Source of the DNA: Callorhinus ursinus
Taxonomy: Eukaryota > Chordata > Mammalia > Carnivora > Otariidae
Length of the DNA stretch: 64,000 nt
Reading direction: 5' to 3'
Assembly (NCBI RefSeq): GCF_003265705.1
Contig: NW_020312867.1
Coordinates: 9,585,228 to 9,649,227, forward strand
The position numbers and the translations under genes are program-made. Shown here one piece after another: positions 10,001-21,139 of the stretch. The notes under the pieces were generated by a model. That model did no database searches. It was not told where the DNA came from and was given only the letters and a program-made list of their open reading frames with translations. The first letter of the stretch is position 1; each line of letters begins with the position of its first letter.

Positions 10001-13000
10001 GGCTTAAGATGAGAAAGGAGAGTGAGTTTTGTGGGGAAGGGGTTAGCTTGGTTTTGGACACATTGCTTCAGGTGCTTTAGTAGAAACATCCCTTATGTTA
10101 AGGGAAAGGAGACAAGATACATTATGTACTCCTGAAACTCTTCTTAGAAGAGAGATTTGACTATTTTAGTAGGGTTTTTTTGGGGGGGGGCACATATAAG
10201 TACAAACATTTTTTTAAGATTTTATTTTTAAATAATCTCTACACCCAACGTGGGGCTCAAACTTACACCCCCAAAAGCAGGAGTCACACGTTCTACTAAC
10301 TGAGCCAGCCAGGTGTCTCTAAACGTGAACATTTAAAAAAAGTTGTGGTTAGGGGCGCCTGGGTGGCTCAGTCAGTTGGGCATCCGACTCTTGATTTCGC
10401 CTCAGGTCATGATCTCAGGGTTGTGAGATCAAGCCCCGCGTCAGGCTCCCTGCTCAGTGGGGAGTCTGCTTGAGAGTCTCTCTCTCCCTCTCCCTCTGCC
10501 TCTCCCCCAGAAATAAAAAATAAGTCTTTAAAGATGGTGGTTAAATATACATAACGTAAAATTTACTACCTTAACCTTCTAAAGAATAGTCCAGTAGTGT
10601 TAAGTATATTCATGTTGTACAATGAAATCTCTAGAACTTTTTCATCTTGCAAAATTGAAATTCTATAACCATTAAATAATAACTCCCCATGTTCCGCCTC
10701 CCCCAGCCACCATTCTGTTTTCTGTTTCTATGAATGTGACTATGGTAGAGAGTGGAAGCATACAGTATTTGTCTTTTTGTGACTGGTTTATTTCACTTAG
10801 CATACTGTCCTGTCCTCAAGGCTTATCCATATTGTAGCCTGTATCAAAATTTCATTCCTTCTTAAGGCTAAATAATATTGTACATATATAACACATTTTA
10901 TTTATGCAATATTCCATGAATGGATACTTGGGTTACTTCTATCTCATGGCTATTATGAATAATGCTGCTATGAACATGGGTGTACAAATGTCCCTTTGAG
11001 ACTATTTTCAGTTTATTGGATATATACCCTGAATAGAATTGCTGGATCACATGTAATTCTGTGTTTATTTATTTGAAGAACCATCAGACTCTTCCTTGGC
11101 AGCTACACCATTTTACATTCCACCAACAATGTACAGGAGTTCTTTAGTAGTATTTATTTTTATTTTTTAAAGACTTTATTTTTAAGTAATGTCTGCACCC
11201 AATGTGGGGCTCGAACTCACAACCTTAAGATCAAGAGTTGCACGCTCCACCAGCTGAGCCAGCCAGGCGCCCCAATAGTATTTATTTATTCATTTATTTT
11301 TGAAGATTTTATTTATTTATTTGACAGAGACAGCGAGAGCAGGAACACAAGCAGGGGGAGCGGGAGAGGGAGAAGCAGGCTTCCCGCGGAGCAGGGAGCC
11401 CGATGCGGGGCTCGATCCCTAGACCCTGGGACCACGACCCGAGCCGAAGGCAGACGCTTAACGACTGAGCCCCCCAGGCGCCCCTGGGAGTGGTTTTTAT
11501 TGGAGTTCTTATGCATTCATAGATCAATTTGGAATGTTTCTCCAGGTTTTCTGTATCTTTGAGTAAACTTTGATTTCATTTTTTTTAACTTTTTTTTTTA
11601 AGATTTTATTTATTTTTGAGAGAGAGAGAGAGAGAACGAGCACAAGTACAAGCAGGGGGAGGGATAGAGGGAGAAGCGACTCCCAGCTGAGCCGGGAACC
11701 CGATGAGGGACTCAATCCCAGGACCGTGAGATCATAACCTGAGCCACCTAGATGTCCCTCTTTCAAGTTTTTATTTAAATTCCAGTTCATTATCTTATAG
11801 TGTAATGTTAGTTTCAGGTGTAGAATTTAGCGATTCGTCACTACAGAAAACACCTGGTGCCCATCTCAGCGGTGCCCTCCTTAATTCCCATCACCTATTT
11901 AACCAACCCCCCCCACCCCAGCCCCACCCCCTGCCCACCCCCCTCCCGTCACCCTCAGTTTGTTCTCTATAGTTAAGAATCTGTTTCCTGGTTCACCTCT
12001 CTTTCCCCCCACCCCATGATTGTATTTTGTAAAAACTTTTGTTAGGTTTATTCTTGCATATCATCATTTTATTGCTGTCATGATTCGGGTCTTTTAAAGT
12101 CATATTCTAATTGATTCTTGCTATGATATATAAAATTTTTCAGTATAGGGCGCCTGGGTGGCTCAGTTGGTTAAGCGACTGCTTTCGGCTCAGGTCATGA
12201 TCCTGGAGTCCCGGGATCGAGTCCCGCATCGGGCTCCCTGCTCAGCAGGGAGTCTGCTTCTCCCTCTGACGCTCTTCCCTCTCGTGCTCTCTGGCTCTCA
12301 TTCTCTCTCTCTCTCAAATAAATAAATAAAATCTTTAAAAAAATAAAAAAATAAAATTTATCAGGATAGAAAATATGTAGATTTTTGTTGATCGCTCTTC
12401 TGAGCTCTTTTGTTCATTATTCCATAGCCTGCTTTGGATTTTCTGAGTAGACAATCACTTTATTTGTGAATAGCAGCAAACTCACTCCTTTTCCAAAATA
12501 TAAACCTCTTTTTATTTTTTTTTCTTAAATTATTTTGCTAGAACCCCAAGAAGAATGTCAAATAGAAGATAATGGTAGGCATCTTTCGGATTCTTAATCA
12601 GGAAGGCCCCCGAAATGATACTGGAGGAAACACTCCCCTTAAATGCTGCCTTCTCTTGGCTTCCTGGGATAGGACCCACTCCTTTTCCATCCCTTGTCCC
12701 CACCTCCAGCCTTCAAATGATGGCATGCCTTAGGCCTGCTACTCCGTCTTCATGCCACACACACTCTTGGCGACCCACGCCCATCTCAGATTGCAGTCAT
12801 CTCGTGCCAGCTTGTGATTTCTGTTACTCCCATAAGCTGAGCATTCAGAGATTGACATCTCTAGCCCAGGACTCTGTCCCCCCAGCTCTGGAGTCACCGA
12901 AGAGCTCCTCTGGGGTTTCTTTCAAGTACTTGCTAACTAACTCAGTGCCTCTAAAACGGAGATCGTTATCGACAAGCGTTGAGGGGGACCCCTGGCTGGA

Positions 13001-16000
13001 CAACCTGCTTTGGTGTTAAAAACCAGAAATAGAAGAAAGCCTGCCTGCCCTGCGAGACCCTCCTTAGAGGATCTGATTTCCTCCTAATGCAGGCCCAAGC
13101 CAGCCACCCCACCCTAGTCCCACCTCAGTTTTAGCCCTGGATATTGACCACGTAGCCTGTCTCTTGTGCCAGGAGCTCCTGCCATCCTTGGACACTTGCC
13201 CAACGAACCACGTCCTGCCCTGCCAACACCCTCTGCTCCGTTACCTGCTGTCCCTAAGCATGCATGTGGTCAGTTGCCCGAGCTGTCTCTAGTCATCGCC
13301 CTCTCCCACCTGTGGGGGGCCTCGACTGCCCTGTGAAGGACAAATGGAAGCTTTAGGGGTTCCTGTGGGCTCACTCCATCTGGACACAGGGTCATGAGGA
13401 GGCTAATTTCTGCTTGCCTCTGTGTGGGCAGGAAGTATGAGCTGTACAGCATGGACTGGGACCTGAAGGAGGAACTCAGGGACTGCCTGGTAGCCGCTGC
13501 GCCCTATGGGGGCCCCATTGGTATGTCACCCCTCTGCCACTGCATGTTCTGGGACAATGGGGTGAACTCGAGGTGCACGACGCCTGGGGTCCTTGCTGTC
13601 AGGTGGTTCTTGCTAACGTGGCCACCCCTCTTCCCCCCCATTTCTCACCCCCTGCTGAGATGCTTTAAATTTTGGTTCTCCTGAAGCTTGCTTCATATGG
13701 GGTGGGCCTGGGGAGCTGGACAGAAAATCTCTTCTTCAACTACAGCACTGCTGAGGAACCCGTGGCGGAAGGAGAAGGTGGCCAGCGTACGGCCAGTGCT
13801 TGAGATCTACTCTGCTTCTGGCCTGCCTCTGGCCAGTCTGCTGGTGAGCACCCCTGATCCCCACTGGGGTTAGGCTGGGTCTGTGTCCCAAGGACAGCCT
13901 CAGGAACCTCCATCTCCTCTGCAGTGGAAGAGTGGGCCTGTGGTGTCCCTAGGCTGGTCAGCTGAGGAGGAGCTGCTCTGCGTGCAGGAAGATGGTGTAG
14001 TGCTGGTCTACGGGCTTCATGGCGACTTCCGGAGACACTTCAGCATGGGCAATGTAGGGGCTGCAGGGGGCTGGGGAAAGGGATGGAGTCTGGGACTCTG
14101 GCTCCCTCAACCCATGGCCCCTCTCCCCAGGAGGTGCTCCAGAACCGGGTTCTAGACGCCCGGATCTTCCATACTGAGTTTGGTTCGGGGGTGGCCATCC
14201 TCACTGGGGCCCACCGCTTTACGCTCAGCGCCAACGTGGGTGATCTTAAACTTCGCCGGATGCCGGAGGTGCCAGGTGAGCCCTGATATTCCTGAGACAG
14301 TCACTCAGCACCCACAGACGTGCCTCCAGACTGGGGGCGGGGGCGGGGGGGGCAAGAGAGGCAGAAGCTGTGGGCTCTGGTCATCCTGAAGTTGTCCCCT
14401 TCCCCGGCTGCAGGTCTGCAGAGCGCACCCTCATGCTGGACCACACTGTGCCAGGAGCGAGCTGCACACATTCTTCTGGCCGTGGGGCCTGATCTTTACC
14501 TCCTCGACCATGCAGCCTGCTCGGCAGTGGTGAGGGCCCTGAGTGGGTGTGAAATGGAAGGCAGGGAGTGGAGGAGGCAGTGGGGGAAGCTCCGAGAAAA
14601 CATCTGGTGTCCTCCCTGGCCTGTCCCAGACGCCCCCTGGCCTGGCCCCCGGAGTGAGCAGCTTCCTGCAGATGGCAGTCTCCTTCACCTCCCGACACCT
14701 GGCACTCTTCACAGACACGGGCTACATCTGGATGGGGACGGCATCACTCAAGGTGTGATCCTGGGACAACATGGGGGCACCCTGCCTTACCCAGGAAAGA
14801 TCTGTTAGCCGTAGGGGAAAGGGCTTTTTAACCAGACTGGTGACTACCGGGACAGGGCCGTGATGTTCCCTGCACCCTTTCAGGAGAAGCTGTGTGAGTT
14901 CAACTGCAACATCCGGGCCCCCCCCAAGCAGATGGTCTGGTGAGGATGGGGGTGTTGTGTTGGGGGCGGGCGCAGCCTTGTTTCCTGGGACACCTTGATT
15001 CATCTTGTCTACTGGCCAAGCCAGGTGGAGCTTGCATCTTATCATCTCTGCCAGTGCATGCTTGAGGGAAACCCCTGCCCCGCTGTGGGCCCCCGATGCC
15101 CCTGGGAGCTGACAGCACAGGGGGAGAGGGAAGCAGATGTTGGTCAGAGGAATGGGTTAAGGGGCAGCACGCATGTGCAGGGCTGTCCCAAGGCAAAGCA
15201 ATGTAAGCAGTGATGTGGGAAGGTGGGAGAAGTGTCTGTGGGCCCAGGGTCCTGTATGTGTCCTGGATGTATGTGTGATGCTGCCCACAGGTGCAGCCGT
15301 CCTCGGAGCAAAGAGAGGGCTGTCGTGGTGGCCTGGGAGAGGCGGCTAATGGTGGTGGGTGATGCACCTGAGAGCATCCAGTATCCTTGGAGGGCTGCCT
15401 GCAGGGGGGTGGGAGGGGAAAGGAGGAGAGGGAGGGTCACCTCCCCCGCCGCATTTCCGTGTGCTCTTGGGAACCTTGACCAAGCTCAGGTTTGTGCTGG
15501 ATGAAGATTCCTACCTGGTGCCTGAGCTGGATGGGGTCCGCATCTTCTCTTGTAGCACCCACGAGTTCCTGCATGAGGTTCCAGGTGAGGCCCTCACCGG
15601 GTACCATGGGACCCAGGGCAGGATCAGGGCATCGAGGCAGTGCTGAGGATTCCCTGCCTTCCCAGTACTCACCAACACTCTCTCCTAGTGGCCAGCGAGG
15701 AGATCTTCAAAATTGCCTCGATGGCCCCTGGAGCACTGTTGTTGGAGGCCCAGAAAGAGTACGAGGTAAAGCCCTAGGCTTCTCTCCCTGGATCCCAGGA
15801 TGTTCTTCTCCTTCCCTTTTGTAATTGGCTCAGCCCCATGCCCCTGGCTGGGCAAGGCAGACTCAGCCAGGTGCCACTTGTCGAGAGGAGTCCAGGCAGG
15901 ACACTGGGCTGGGGAGAGCCAGCTCAGGTAGACTGAAGTGACATGGTGTCCTCCATGTGGTGATGGGGAGATGCAGGGAACCCCTACTATCCCCAGCCCA

Positions 16001-19000
16001 GGCACCAATCAGGGCCACCATCAAGGCCCCTTGCCAGCAATTGTGGGCGGATATGGCGGGGGATGTATGGGTACCTCGGGTGGACTGTGGGCTAAGGGAG
16101 TTTGGGCTTTGGCCTCTGCAGCCCCTCCATACCAGCCCATTTGAACCACAGCCCAGAGGGGTGGGGGGACCAGACATGGGGGTGTTCTCTGTCATATTAC
16201 CCCATCCCCGGCACCCCTCCCCCACCCCCTAGAAAGAGAGCCAGAAGGCAGATGAGTACCTACGGGAGATCCAGGAGCTGGGGCAGCTGACCCAGGCCGT
16301 GCAGCAGTGCATCGAGGCTGCGGGACATGAGCATCGGCCAGACATGCAGAAGAGTCTGCTCAGGGTTGGCCTGGCCAGTGGTGCTGGGGAGTGGGGTGCT
16401 GGGCAGGGGGGGTGCCCTAGCAGGAGGGGTGGGGCAAACGGTATGATCTCCTCTGTCACCCTGTGGCTCTTCTCAGGCGGCCTCCTTTGGAAAGTGTTTC
16501 CTCGACAGATTTCCACCTGACAGCTTTGTGCGCATGTGTCAGGACCTGCGCGTGCTCAATGCCATTCGGGACTACCACATCGGGATCCCCCTCACTTATA
16601 GCCAGTATCCTCAAACGAGCTGCAAGGATGTTTACAGTCAGTGGTGGTGGGGGAAGGGGAAGGGGCTGAAGATGCTGCCTGCAAGTCCTTGGCAAATAGG
16701 GCTCATACCCCAGCTGGATCCTTAACCAAGTAAAATGCAGATACAAGCAGCTCACCATCCAGGTGCTGTTGGACAGGTACAGCAAGCCCCAGGGTTGTGG
16801 GAGGAGGGCTCTATGTGGGCAGGTGTTATAGCCCCTGGTGGGTTCTTGTGGTCATTGCTCACCCATTTCTTTGAGAGCTGGGAGGCCTGAGTTACAGGCT
16901 GGGCCACTCTGCCCTCTCTTTCTATCCCACCTCACCCCCATACGTTTTATCCCTTTGCCTGCCAGGCTGGTGTTGAGGAGGCTTTACCCTCTGGCGATCC
17001 AGATCTGTGAGTACCTGCGCCTTCCTGAAGTACAGGGTGTCAGCAGGATCCTGGCCCACTGGGCCTGCTACAAGGTGAGGACGTAGGGTGGGCTTCAAAG
17101 TCATTTAGAGGATTCCAGGCCCCCATGGGATGTGGGAAATACAAAGTGTAGAGCTGAAGGGGGATGTCCTGATCCAGGGCCAGTGGGGTCAGGGGGGTGA
17201 AGGGTGAGATCCAGCTGTGTGTGACAACCCCCCCCATCTGCAGGTGCAACAGAAGGATGTGTCCGACGAGGATGTTGCTCGGGCCATTAACCAGAAGCTG
17301 GGGGACACGCCAGGCGTCTCTTACTCTGACATTGCTGCGCGGGCCTATGGCTGTGGCCGCACGGAGCTGGCCATCAAGGTGTGGGCGCCCAGCCCTCCCC
17401 AGATGCTCTGACACTGGTATTTGAGGCCCCCAGTCCAGCTCCTTCTCTCTGTGCCTTTCTCCCCACCCCACAGCTGCTGGAGTATGAGCCACGCTCTGGG
17501 GAGCAGGTACCCCTTCTCCTAAAGATGAAGAGAAGCAAATTGGCACTGAGCAAGGCCATCGAGAGTGGAGACACTGATCTGGGTAAGCAGGGTTTGAGAG
17601 AGGGCAAGGCTGGAGCCCCTGGGCTAAGCACGGGGCCGGGCCAGAGTCCCCACACCACCTTATCGTTCCTTAGTGTTCACGGTGTTGCTGCACCTGAAGA
17701 ATGAGCTAAACCGAGGAGACTTTTTCATGACTCTTCGGAACCAGCCCATGGCCCTGAGTTTGTACCGACAGGTGTGTGCCCTGGGCAGGGGTGGGGCTGG
17801 AATCTCCTGAGCCCCTGAGCTGGCCTTGCTGACTGACTGCCTGTCCATGGCCCCAGTTCTGTAAGCATCAGGAGCTAGAGACATTGAAGGACCTTTACAA
17901 TCAGGATGACAACCACCAGGAGTTGGGCAGCTTCCACGTCCGAGCCAGCTACGCTGCAGAGGAGGTCTGAGGTCCACAGAGTGGGTGGGGCCTGTGGGCT
18001 GGGCTGGCTGCTGGTCGGGCTCCTTCTCCAGGCATCTGGGCCTCCTCTCTGGTACACACCCCATCTGGTCCTCACTGTTGCGGGAGAGTCTGAGAAGATA
18101 CGAGGCCAGGATGGTGGTCAGTCCCGGGGAGCTCGCGTCCCCTCTAGGGACACTGGGGTGGTGTTCCCAGCGGCTAAGGCTGGCCCTAGCGACCCCGGTC
18201 GCCCAGGGGGCAGGGATCGGGGAGAGAAGTGTAGCCCAAGTAGGGAAGGCTGATTTCCTTGGTGCCGTGAGCTCAGGCTTCCCTGCTTGCCCCTGTAGCG
18301 TATCGAGGGGCGAGTCGCGGCTCTGCAGACGGCAGCTGACGCCTTCTACAAGGCCAAGAATGAGTTCGCAGCCAAGGTTTGCCTTACTCTTTTCTGAGAA
18401 CCTCCTCTGCTCCCAGTCTTGCCTCCTTGTCCCTGTTGGCCCCATCCGGCCCCATGTGGCCTCATCTCTGCCCCAGGCCACGGAGGATCAAATGCGGCTC
18501 CTGCGGCTGCAGCGGCGCCTGGAAGATGAGCTGGGGGGCCACTTCGTGGACCTGTCTCTGCATGACACGGTCACCACCCTTGTCCTTGGCGGCCACAGCA
18601 AGCGCGCGGAGCAGCTGGCACGTGACTTCCGCATTCCGGACAAGAGGTAAGTGAGGCTCGGGCGCGGGTAGGTCCTGGGACTGCCCACCCGCCCCGCAGC
18701 ACCTGCGAGCCCAGCTTCCCTGCAGGCTCTGGTGGCTGAAGCTGACCGCCCTGGCAGATCTGGAAGACTGGGAGGAGCTAGAGAAGTTTTCTAAGAGCAA
18801 GAAATCGCCCATTGGCTACCTGGTGAGGCAGGGGCCCTGCGTCCACCCCACGCCCAGGGGGAGTAGCCCTGGGGAGGGGACCAGGCCCAGAGACGGGCAG
18901 ATGGCCCTTTCCTGCATCTGTTCAGCCCTCCTGCATAGTTAGCACACTCGTGGGCCAGGTCTGTGGGCAGGTGGGCTCGGGTTAGCCCACAGATGTTGGC

Positions 19001-19854
19001 CGGAGAAGGAATGAGCTGCTCTCCCCAAGGAGGCCCACTGCCGGCACCGTGTGCCAAAGGGAAAGTCTTGTGGGAGCAGGGGGTGGAGGGGCACCAGGGG
19101 GGGCATGTTCGGGAGGCAGTGGACGAGACTGAGGGGGATTGTTTTCTGTGGCAGGTGGTTCAGTGGTGTGGCAGGTAGGTGGGATAAGGGCAGCCGTGAG
19201 AGAAAACACGGGCCCTGAGAAGGCAGGGGACTCCTATTGCGAGAGGGTAGCCTCGGATGATGGAGTGGCCGCATGGACAAGGCTCTAACAGATCTGTGGC
19301 ATACGTGGCTCCTGCCCTGAGACTGCTGAGATCACAACTGTTGTACGTGTGTCGGGGCGGGGGTAGGACGAGGTTATGCACGCTGAAGGGCGAATGAAAC
19401 ACACAAGGACCATGCGTCCATGGGGCTTTTGCTCATAAGAGGACAGGAAGGCGCTGCCTTATCTTCTCCTTCTCCCCACCTTCTCCTAAGCCCTTTGTCG
19501 AGATCTGCATGAAGCAACACAACAAATATGAGGCCAAGAAGTATGCCTCCCGCGTGGGTCCTGAGCAGAAGGTCAAGGCCTTGCTTCTCGTTGGGTGCGT
19601 CGGCTGAGAGCCCTGTGGGTGCTGGGTGGCTGAACCAGGGGGCTGATGAGGGGCACGGTCTGTGCCCTCGGGCAGCCTGACACCATCTCCCCTCCTGCTC
19701 AAACCACAGGGATGTGGCTCAGGCCGCAGATGTGGCCATTGAGCACCGGAACGAAGCAGAGCTGACTCTTGTGTTGTCCCACTGCACTGGAACCGCAGAC
19801 GCGGCCACAGCCGACAAGATTCAGCGGGCTAGGGCACAAGCCCAGAAGAAGTGA
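7023..19854 (+). CDS. VPS16: VPS16, core subunit of HOPS and CORVET, 24 exons
   Basis: Coding exons: 7023-7075, 13432-13520, 13746-13843, 13925-14053, 14131-14275, 14414-14529, 14630-14752, 14884-14939, 15291-15380, 15490-15584, 15689-15765, 16233-16364, 16477-16604, 16741-16776, 16966-17074, 17244-17378, 17474-17582, 17674-17771, 17857-17964, 18299-18376, 18477-18646, 18726-18822, 19491-19594, 19710-19854. They total 2520 bases, 839 codons plus stop, the human length, with no break. The start [12 protein letters not shown] in a ccATGG context is the family start. The N-terminal half (exons 1-12) is the Vps16_N beta-propeller; the C-terminal half is the alpha-solenoid. By the known human complex, the VPS33A-binding part (about residues 642-736) is encoded by exons 20-22. 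The protein acts on endosome and lysosome membranes with VPS11, VPS18, VPS33A and others in tethering and SNARE assembly. Introns 9 and 13 are U12-type. Intron 1 is 6.4 kb; most others are under 400 bases. Three donors are weak (after exons 12, 19 and 20). Confidence 0.98.
7255..7350 (-). repeat. MIR fragment
   Basis: The phrase ggaaactgaggcaatcacac followed by a loose match to the 'cagagctgaagctcagat' part of MIR shows an old minus-strand MIR remnant at the start of VPS16 intron 1. Confidence 0.5.
7640..8115 (+). repeat. L2 LINE 3' fragment
   Basis: The text has the order expected of the L2 3' end: a coding-like segment ending in 'ccctgaccc', then 'ctaagttcctcgagggcc', 'gtttatctatgttc' and 'cagtgcctgttatgtagtag'. 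The open frame 7783-7980 is a shadow of this element. Confidence 0.65.
8790..9062 (-). repeat. MIR, interrupted by an inverted templated insert
   Basis: Clear minus-strand MIR: 'gtgctagacac', 'gggaaactgaggcacagaga', 'gttacacagctggtaagtgg'. Between 'cacgacaaacct' and 'gaggtaggtat' about 50 bases do not belong to MIR; they are an inverted copy of 9547-9597. Confidence 0.8.
8876..8927 (-). repeat. Inverted repeat arm A (52 bp)
   Basis: Its reverse complement matches 9547-9597 with one substitution and one single-base indel. It sits inside a MIR that lacks this sequence in its other copies, so this arm looks like the copied one. Confidence 0.9.
9063..9540. other. Spacer of the inverted repeat, VPS16 intron 1
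   Basis: Unclassified intronic DNA. From about 9455 the phrase 'gaccctgtctgctctcatag' starts a common old mammalian repeat whose family I cannot name, running to about 9760. Confidence 0.4.
9547..9597 (+). repeat. Inverted repeat arm B (51 bp)
   Basis: The likely source arm: it lies in sequence continuous with the surrounding old repeat ('ggagagctataaggtcc'), with no break at its ends. Confidence 0.9.
9771..9802 (+). repeat. Interrupted (GT)n microsatellite
   Basis: Runs of gt broken by gta and gtt interruptions, in VPS16 intron 1. Confidence 0.8.
10212..10320 (-). mobile_element. Short CAN-SINE (about 110 bp form)
   Basis: The short form has the tRNA-like head and a tail 'aataatctctacacccaacg' but lacks the CT-rich part. 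Minus orientation, ending 'gccagccaggtgtc'. Confidence 0.85.
10352..10531 (+). mobile_element. CAN-SINE, full length
   Basis: Head ggggcgcctgggtggctcag, CT-rich centre and A-rich tail. It interrupts the left end of the L1 fragment that follows; ggtta-type repeats flank it. Confidence 0.9.
10535..11145 (+). repeat. Old L1 3' region
   Basis: Reads 'aaatatacataacgtaaaat', 'tggaagcatacagtatttgt', 'ttatgaataatgctgctatg', 'attgctggatcacatg' in the order of L1M 3' UTRs. The 34.3-35.3 kb and 47.5-47.9 kb repeats are of the same kind. Confidence 0.75.
11161..11274 (-). mobile_element. Short CAN-SINE in L1
   Basis: Flanked by the direct repeat tagtatttatt at 11148-11158 and 11277-11287. Short form, ending gccagccaggcgcccc. 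Confidence 0.9.
11301..11484 (-). mobile_element. CAN-SINE, young-looking
   Basis: Little diverged from the common form: cagagacagcgagagcagg, CpGs kept in 'gatgcggggctcgatccc', head 'gcccccaggcgcccc'. Adjacent to the short SINE at 11161. Confidence 0.9.
11590..11757 (-). mobile_element. CAN-SINE with internal deletion
   Basis: Tail, GA-rich centre and 'ggaccgtgagatcataacct' are present, but the usual 'gaaggcagacgcttaacca' piece is missing before the final 'gagccacctagatgtccc'. Confidence 0.85.
11765..12020 (-). mobile_element. Carnivore L1 3' UTR fragment
   Basis: The phrases 'gtttcaggtgtagaattta', 'aattcccatcacctattta' and a C-rich tract are the antisense of the carnivore L1 3' UTR. A second fragment of the same part is at 30295-30405. 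Confidence 0.65.
12147..12350 (+). mobile_element. CAN-SINE, full length
   Basis: Head gggcgcctgggtggctcag to tail aaataaataaataaaatctt. Direct repeat ataaaattt(t/a)tcag at 12130-12143 and 12351-12364. Confidence 0.93.
12365..13430 (+). other. VPS16: 3' part of VPS16 intron 1
   Basis: No repeat recognised after about 12600; this part is GC richer and free of SINEs. The 134-codon open frame at 12615-13019 has no splice support and no resemblance I know, so I do not call it a gene. Confidence 0.5.
15381..15489 (+). other. VPS16: U12-type intron 9 of VPS16
   Basis: Donor GTATCCTTGG matches the minor-spliceosome consensus (R)TATCCTT. The branch motif aaccttgacc at 15472-15481 puts the branch A at 15479, 10 bases from the acceptor end, with no polypyrimidine tract between. 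GT-AG termini, phase 2 (codon 300 split CA|G). Confidence 0.9.
16605..16740 (+). other. VPS16: U12-type intron 13 of VPS16
   Basis: Donor GTATCCTCAA and a perfect branch motif tccttaac at 16719-16726, branch A 15 bases from the acceptor end, mark a minor-class intron. Phase 2, splitting a Gln codon as CA|A. It precedes the 36-base exon 14. Confidence 0.92.
18823..19490 (+). other. VPS16: VPS16 intron 22, no repeat seen
   Basis: 668 bases, the longest intron after intron 1. Donor gtgagg, acceptor ctcctaag. No nested gene or mobile element recognised. Confidence 0.7.
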
Positions 19855-19979
19855 AGGGCTCACTCTGCACGTCACCCTGCACTCTAGGTCTGGCAGAAGC
19901 GTCACTGCTTATCCAGCTTCTTTAGAGCTGAGCTAAGCTGAGGAGCTGGGGTGGGGTGGGAGCCAGGGATCTGATTGTA

Positions 19980-19985
19980 AATAAA
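19980..19985 (+). terminator. VPS16: VPS16 poly(A) signal
   Basis: aataaa 126 bases after the stop codon; cleavage expected around 19995-20010. The short 3' UTR fits a housekeeping gene. Confidence 0.88.
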
Positions 19986-20249
19986 GTTGGGACATTTTAG
20001 AGCACTTGTTGCATGCAGTCCAGCCTAAGGGAAAGCATGCTGGAGGCAGAACCATCCAGACGCTTCGGCAAAACTCCGTGTGTTTGATTGTGTTGGGGCT
20101 GGAGGGGGAGCTCCTCAGCGATATTTACAAGAGACCTGCCCCTCTCCACAGTTACGGAAGACGGTCCTGTAACTAAGCTCCCAGCCCCTAGGAAGATTAC
20201 GGGGAGCTGTGCAGAACTCCAGCAGCAGCCCCTCAAGAGCCAATCTGAA

Positions 20250-20430
20250 AAGCATTATACACATACACACAAGAACCATGCTAAACACTTCACCATTGCT
20301 ATTTCATTTATTCCGTAAGACAGCCCTGTGAGATGGGTAACATCACCCCATGTTACAGAAGAGGAGATTGAGGACTGAGGAGGTGTGGTAACAGGGAGTA
20401 TATGGCAAAACTGGGATTTGAAACCCGATG
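20250..20430 (-). repeat. MIR
   Basis: Order 'atgctaaacacttcaccatt', 'gccctgtgagatgggtaac', 'gttacagaagaggagattga', 'actgggatttgaaaccc' is a minus-strand MIR. Confidence 0.75.
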
Positions 20431-21135
20431 GCGCTTGTGGGGGTCTCAGAGCTTCTCAGCTATTGTGACAGAAGAGGCATGCCTGAAATCGGGCCCTCTG
20501 AGTGGAGGAGCCCGAGGAAGGCCCCTGTTCGCACTACAGTAAGGGTTGGAGGGCCGATGAGCGTGTGGCCAGTGTGTTGGAGGGTTAGAGAAAGAGCCTT
20601 CACGAACCACGCCCACCTAACAGTGGGGAGCAACTCCTACGTGGTCTCGGGGCTGACGAGAAAAGGAAGACGGAACATCTCAATTCTGCCAAGGAAGAAC
20701 TACAAACGAGCGACGCCTGGCTCTACCTGACCCCGAACAGAGGCTCCATCCCCATCAGCAGCAGTGCTTTCTTGGCCCTGCAGACGCCCATCTCTGGCCT
20801 TCAGCATACAGTCCGGTTACGTGAGCTTCATGGCCTGTGCCCCCACCCAACACTGAGGGCATTTCCTTTTCCTCTTTTTGGGCCGTTCGTCTAGAAGGAG
20901 GACAAAGGAGGAAACCAAAGCCCAGAGGGAGGGCAGGCCTTCCTGGAGCTTCTGGTTTTCCCCTGTTAATGCCTTTACAGTTGACTTGCAATGAGTGCCT
21001 GAAAAGAGTGAGAGACTCGGGGCCTGGTAAGCTGTTTCTTTTTCTTCTTCTTCCTCCACCTGATTTGTAACTTTGAATTTGAAACTTTGAATACCTTCCA
21101 AGGGGATATACATCACATTGTAAAACAGCCATTTA
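20431..21135. other. Intergenic, nothing recognised
   Basis: No SINE, RNA gene or exon with known homology. The open frames on both strands here overlap each other and lack splice context. Confidence 0.4.
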
Positions 21136-21139
21136 TTAT

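Noticed and set aside
12615..13019. 134-codon frame in VPS16 intron 1
   Set aside because: Spliced VPS16 joins exon 1 to 13432 with a correct codon; this frame does not fit the gene and resembles nothing known to me.
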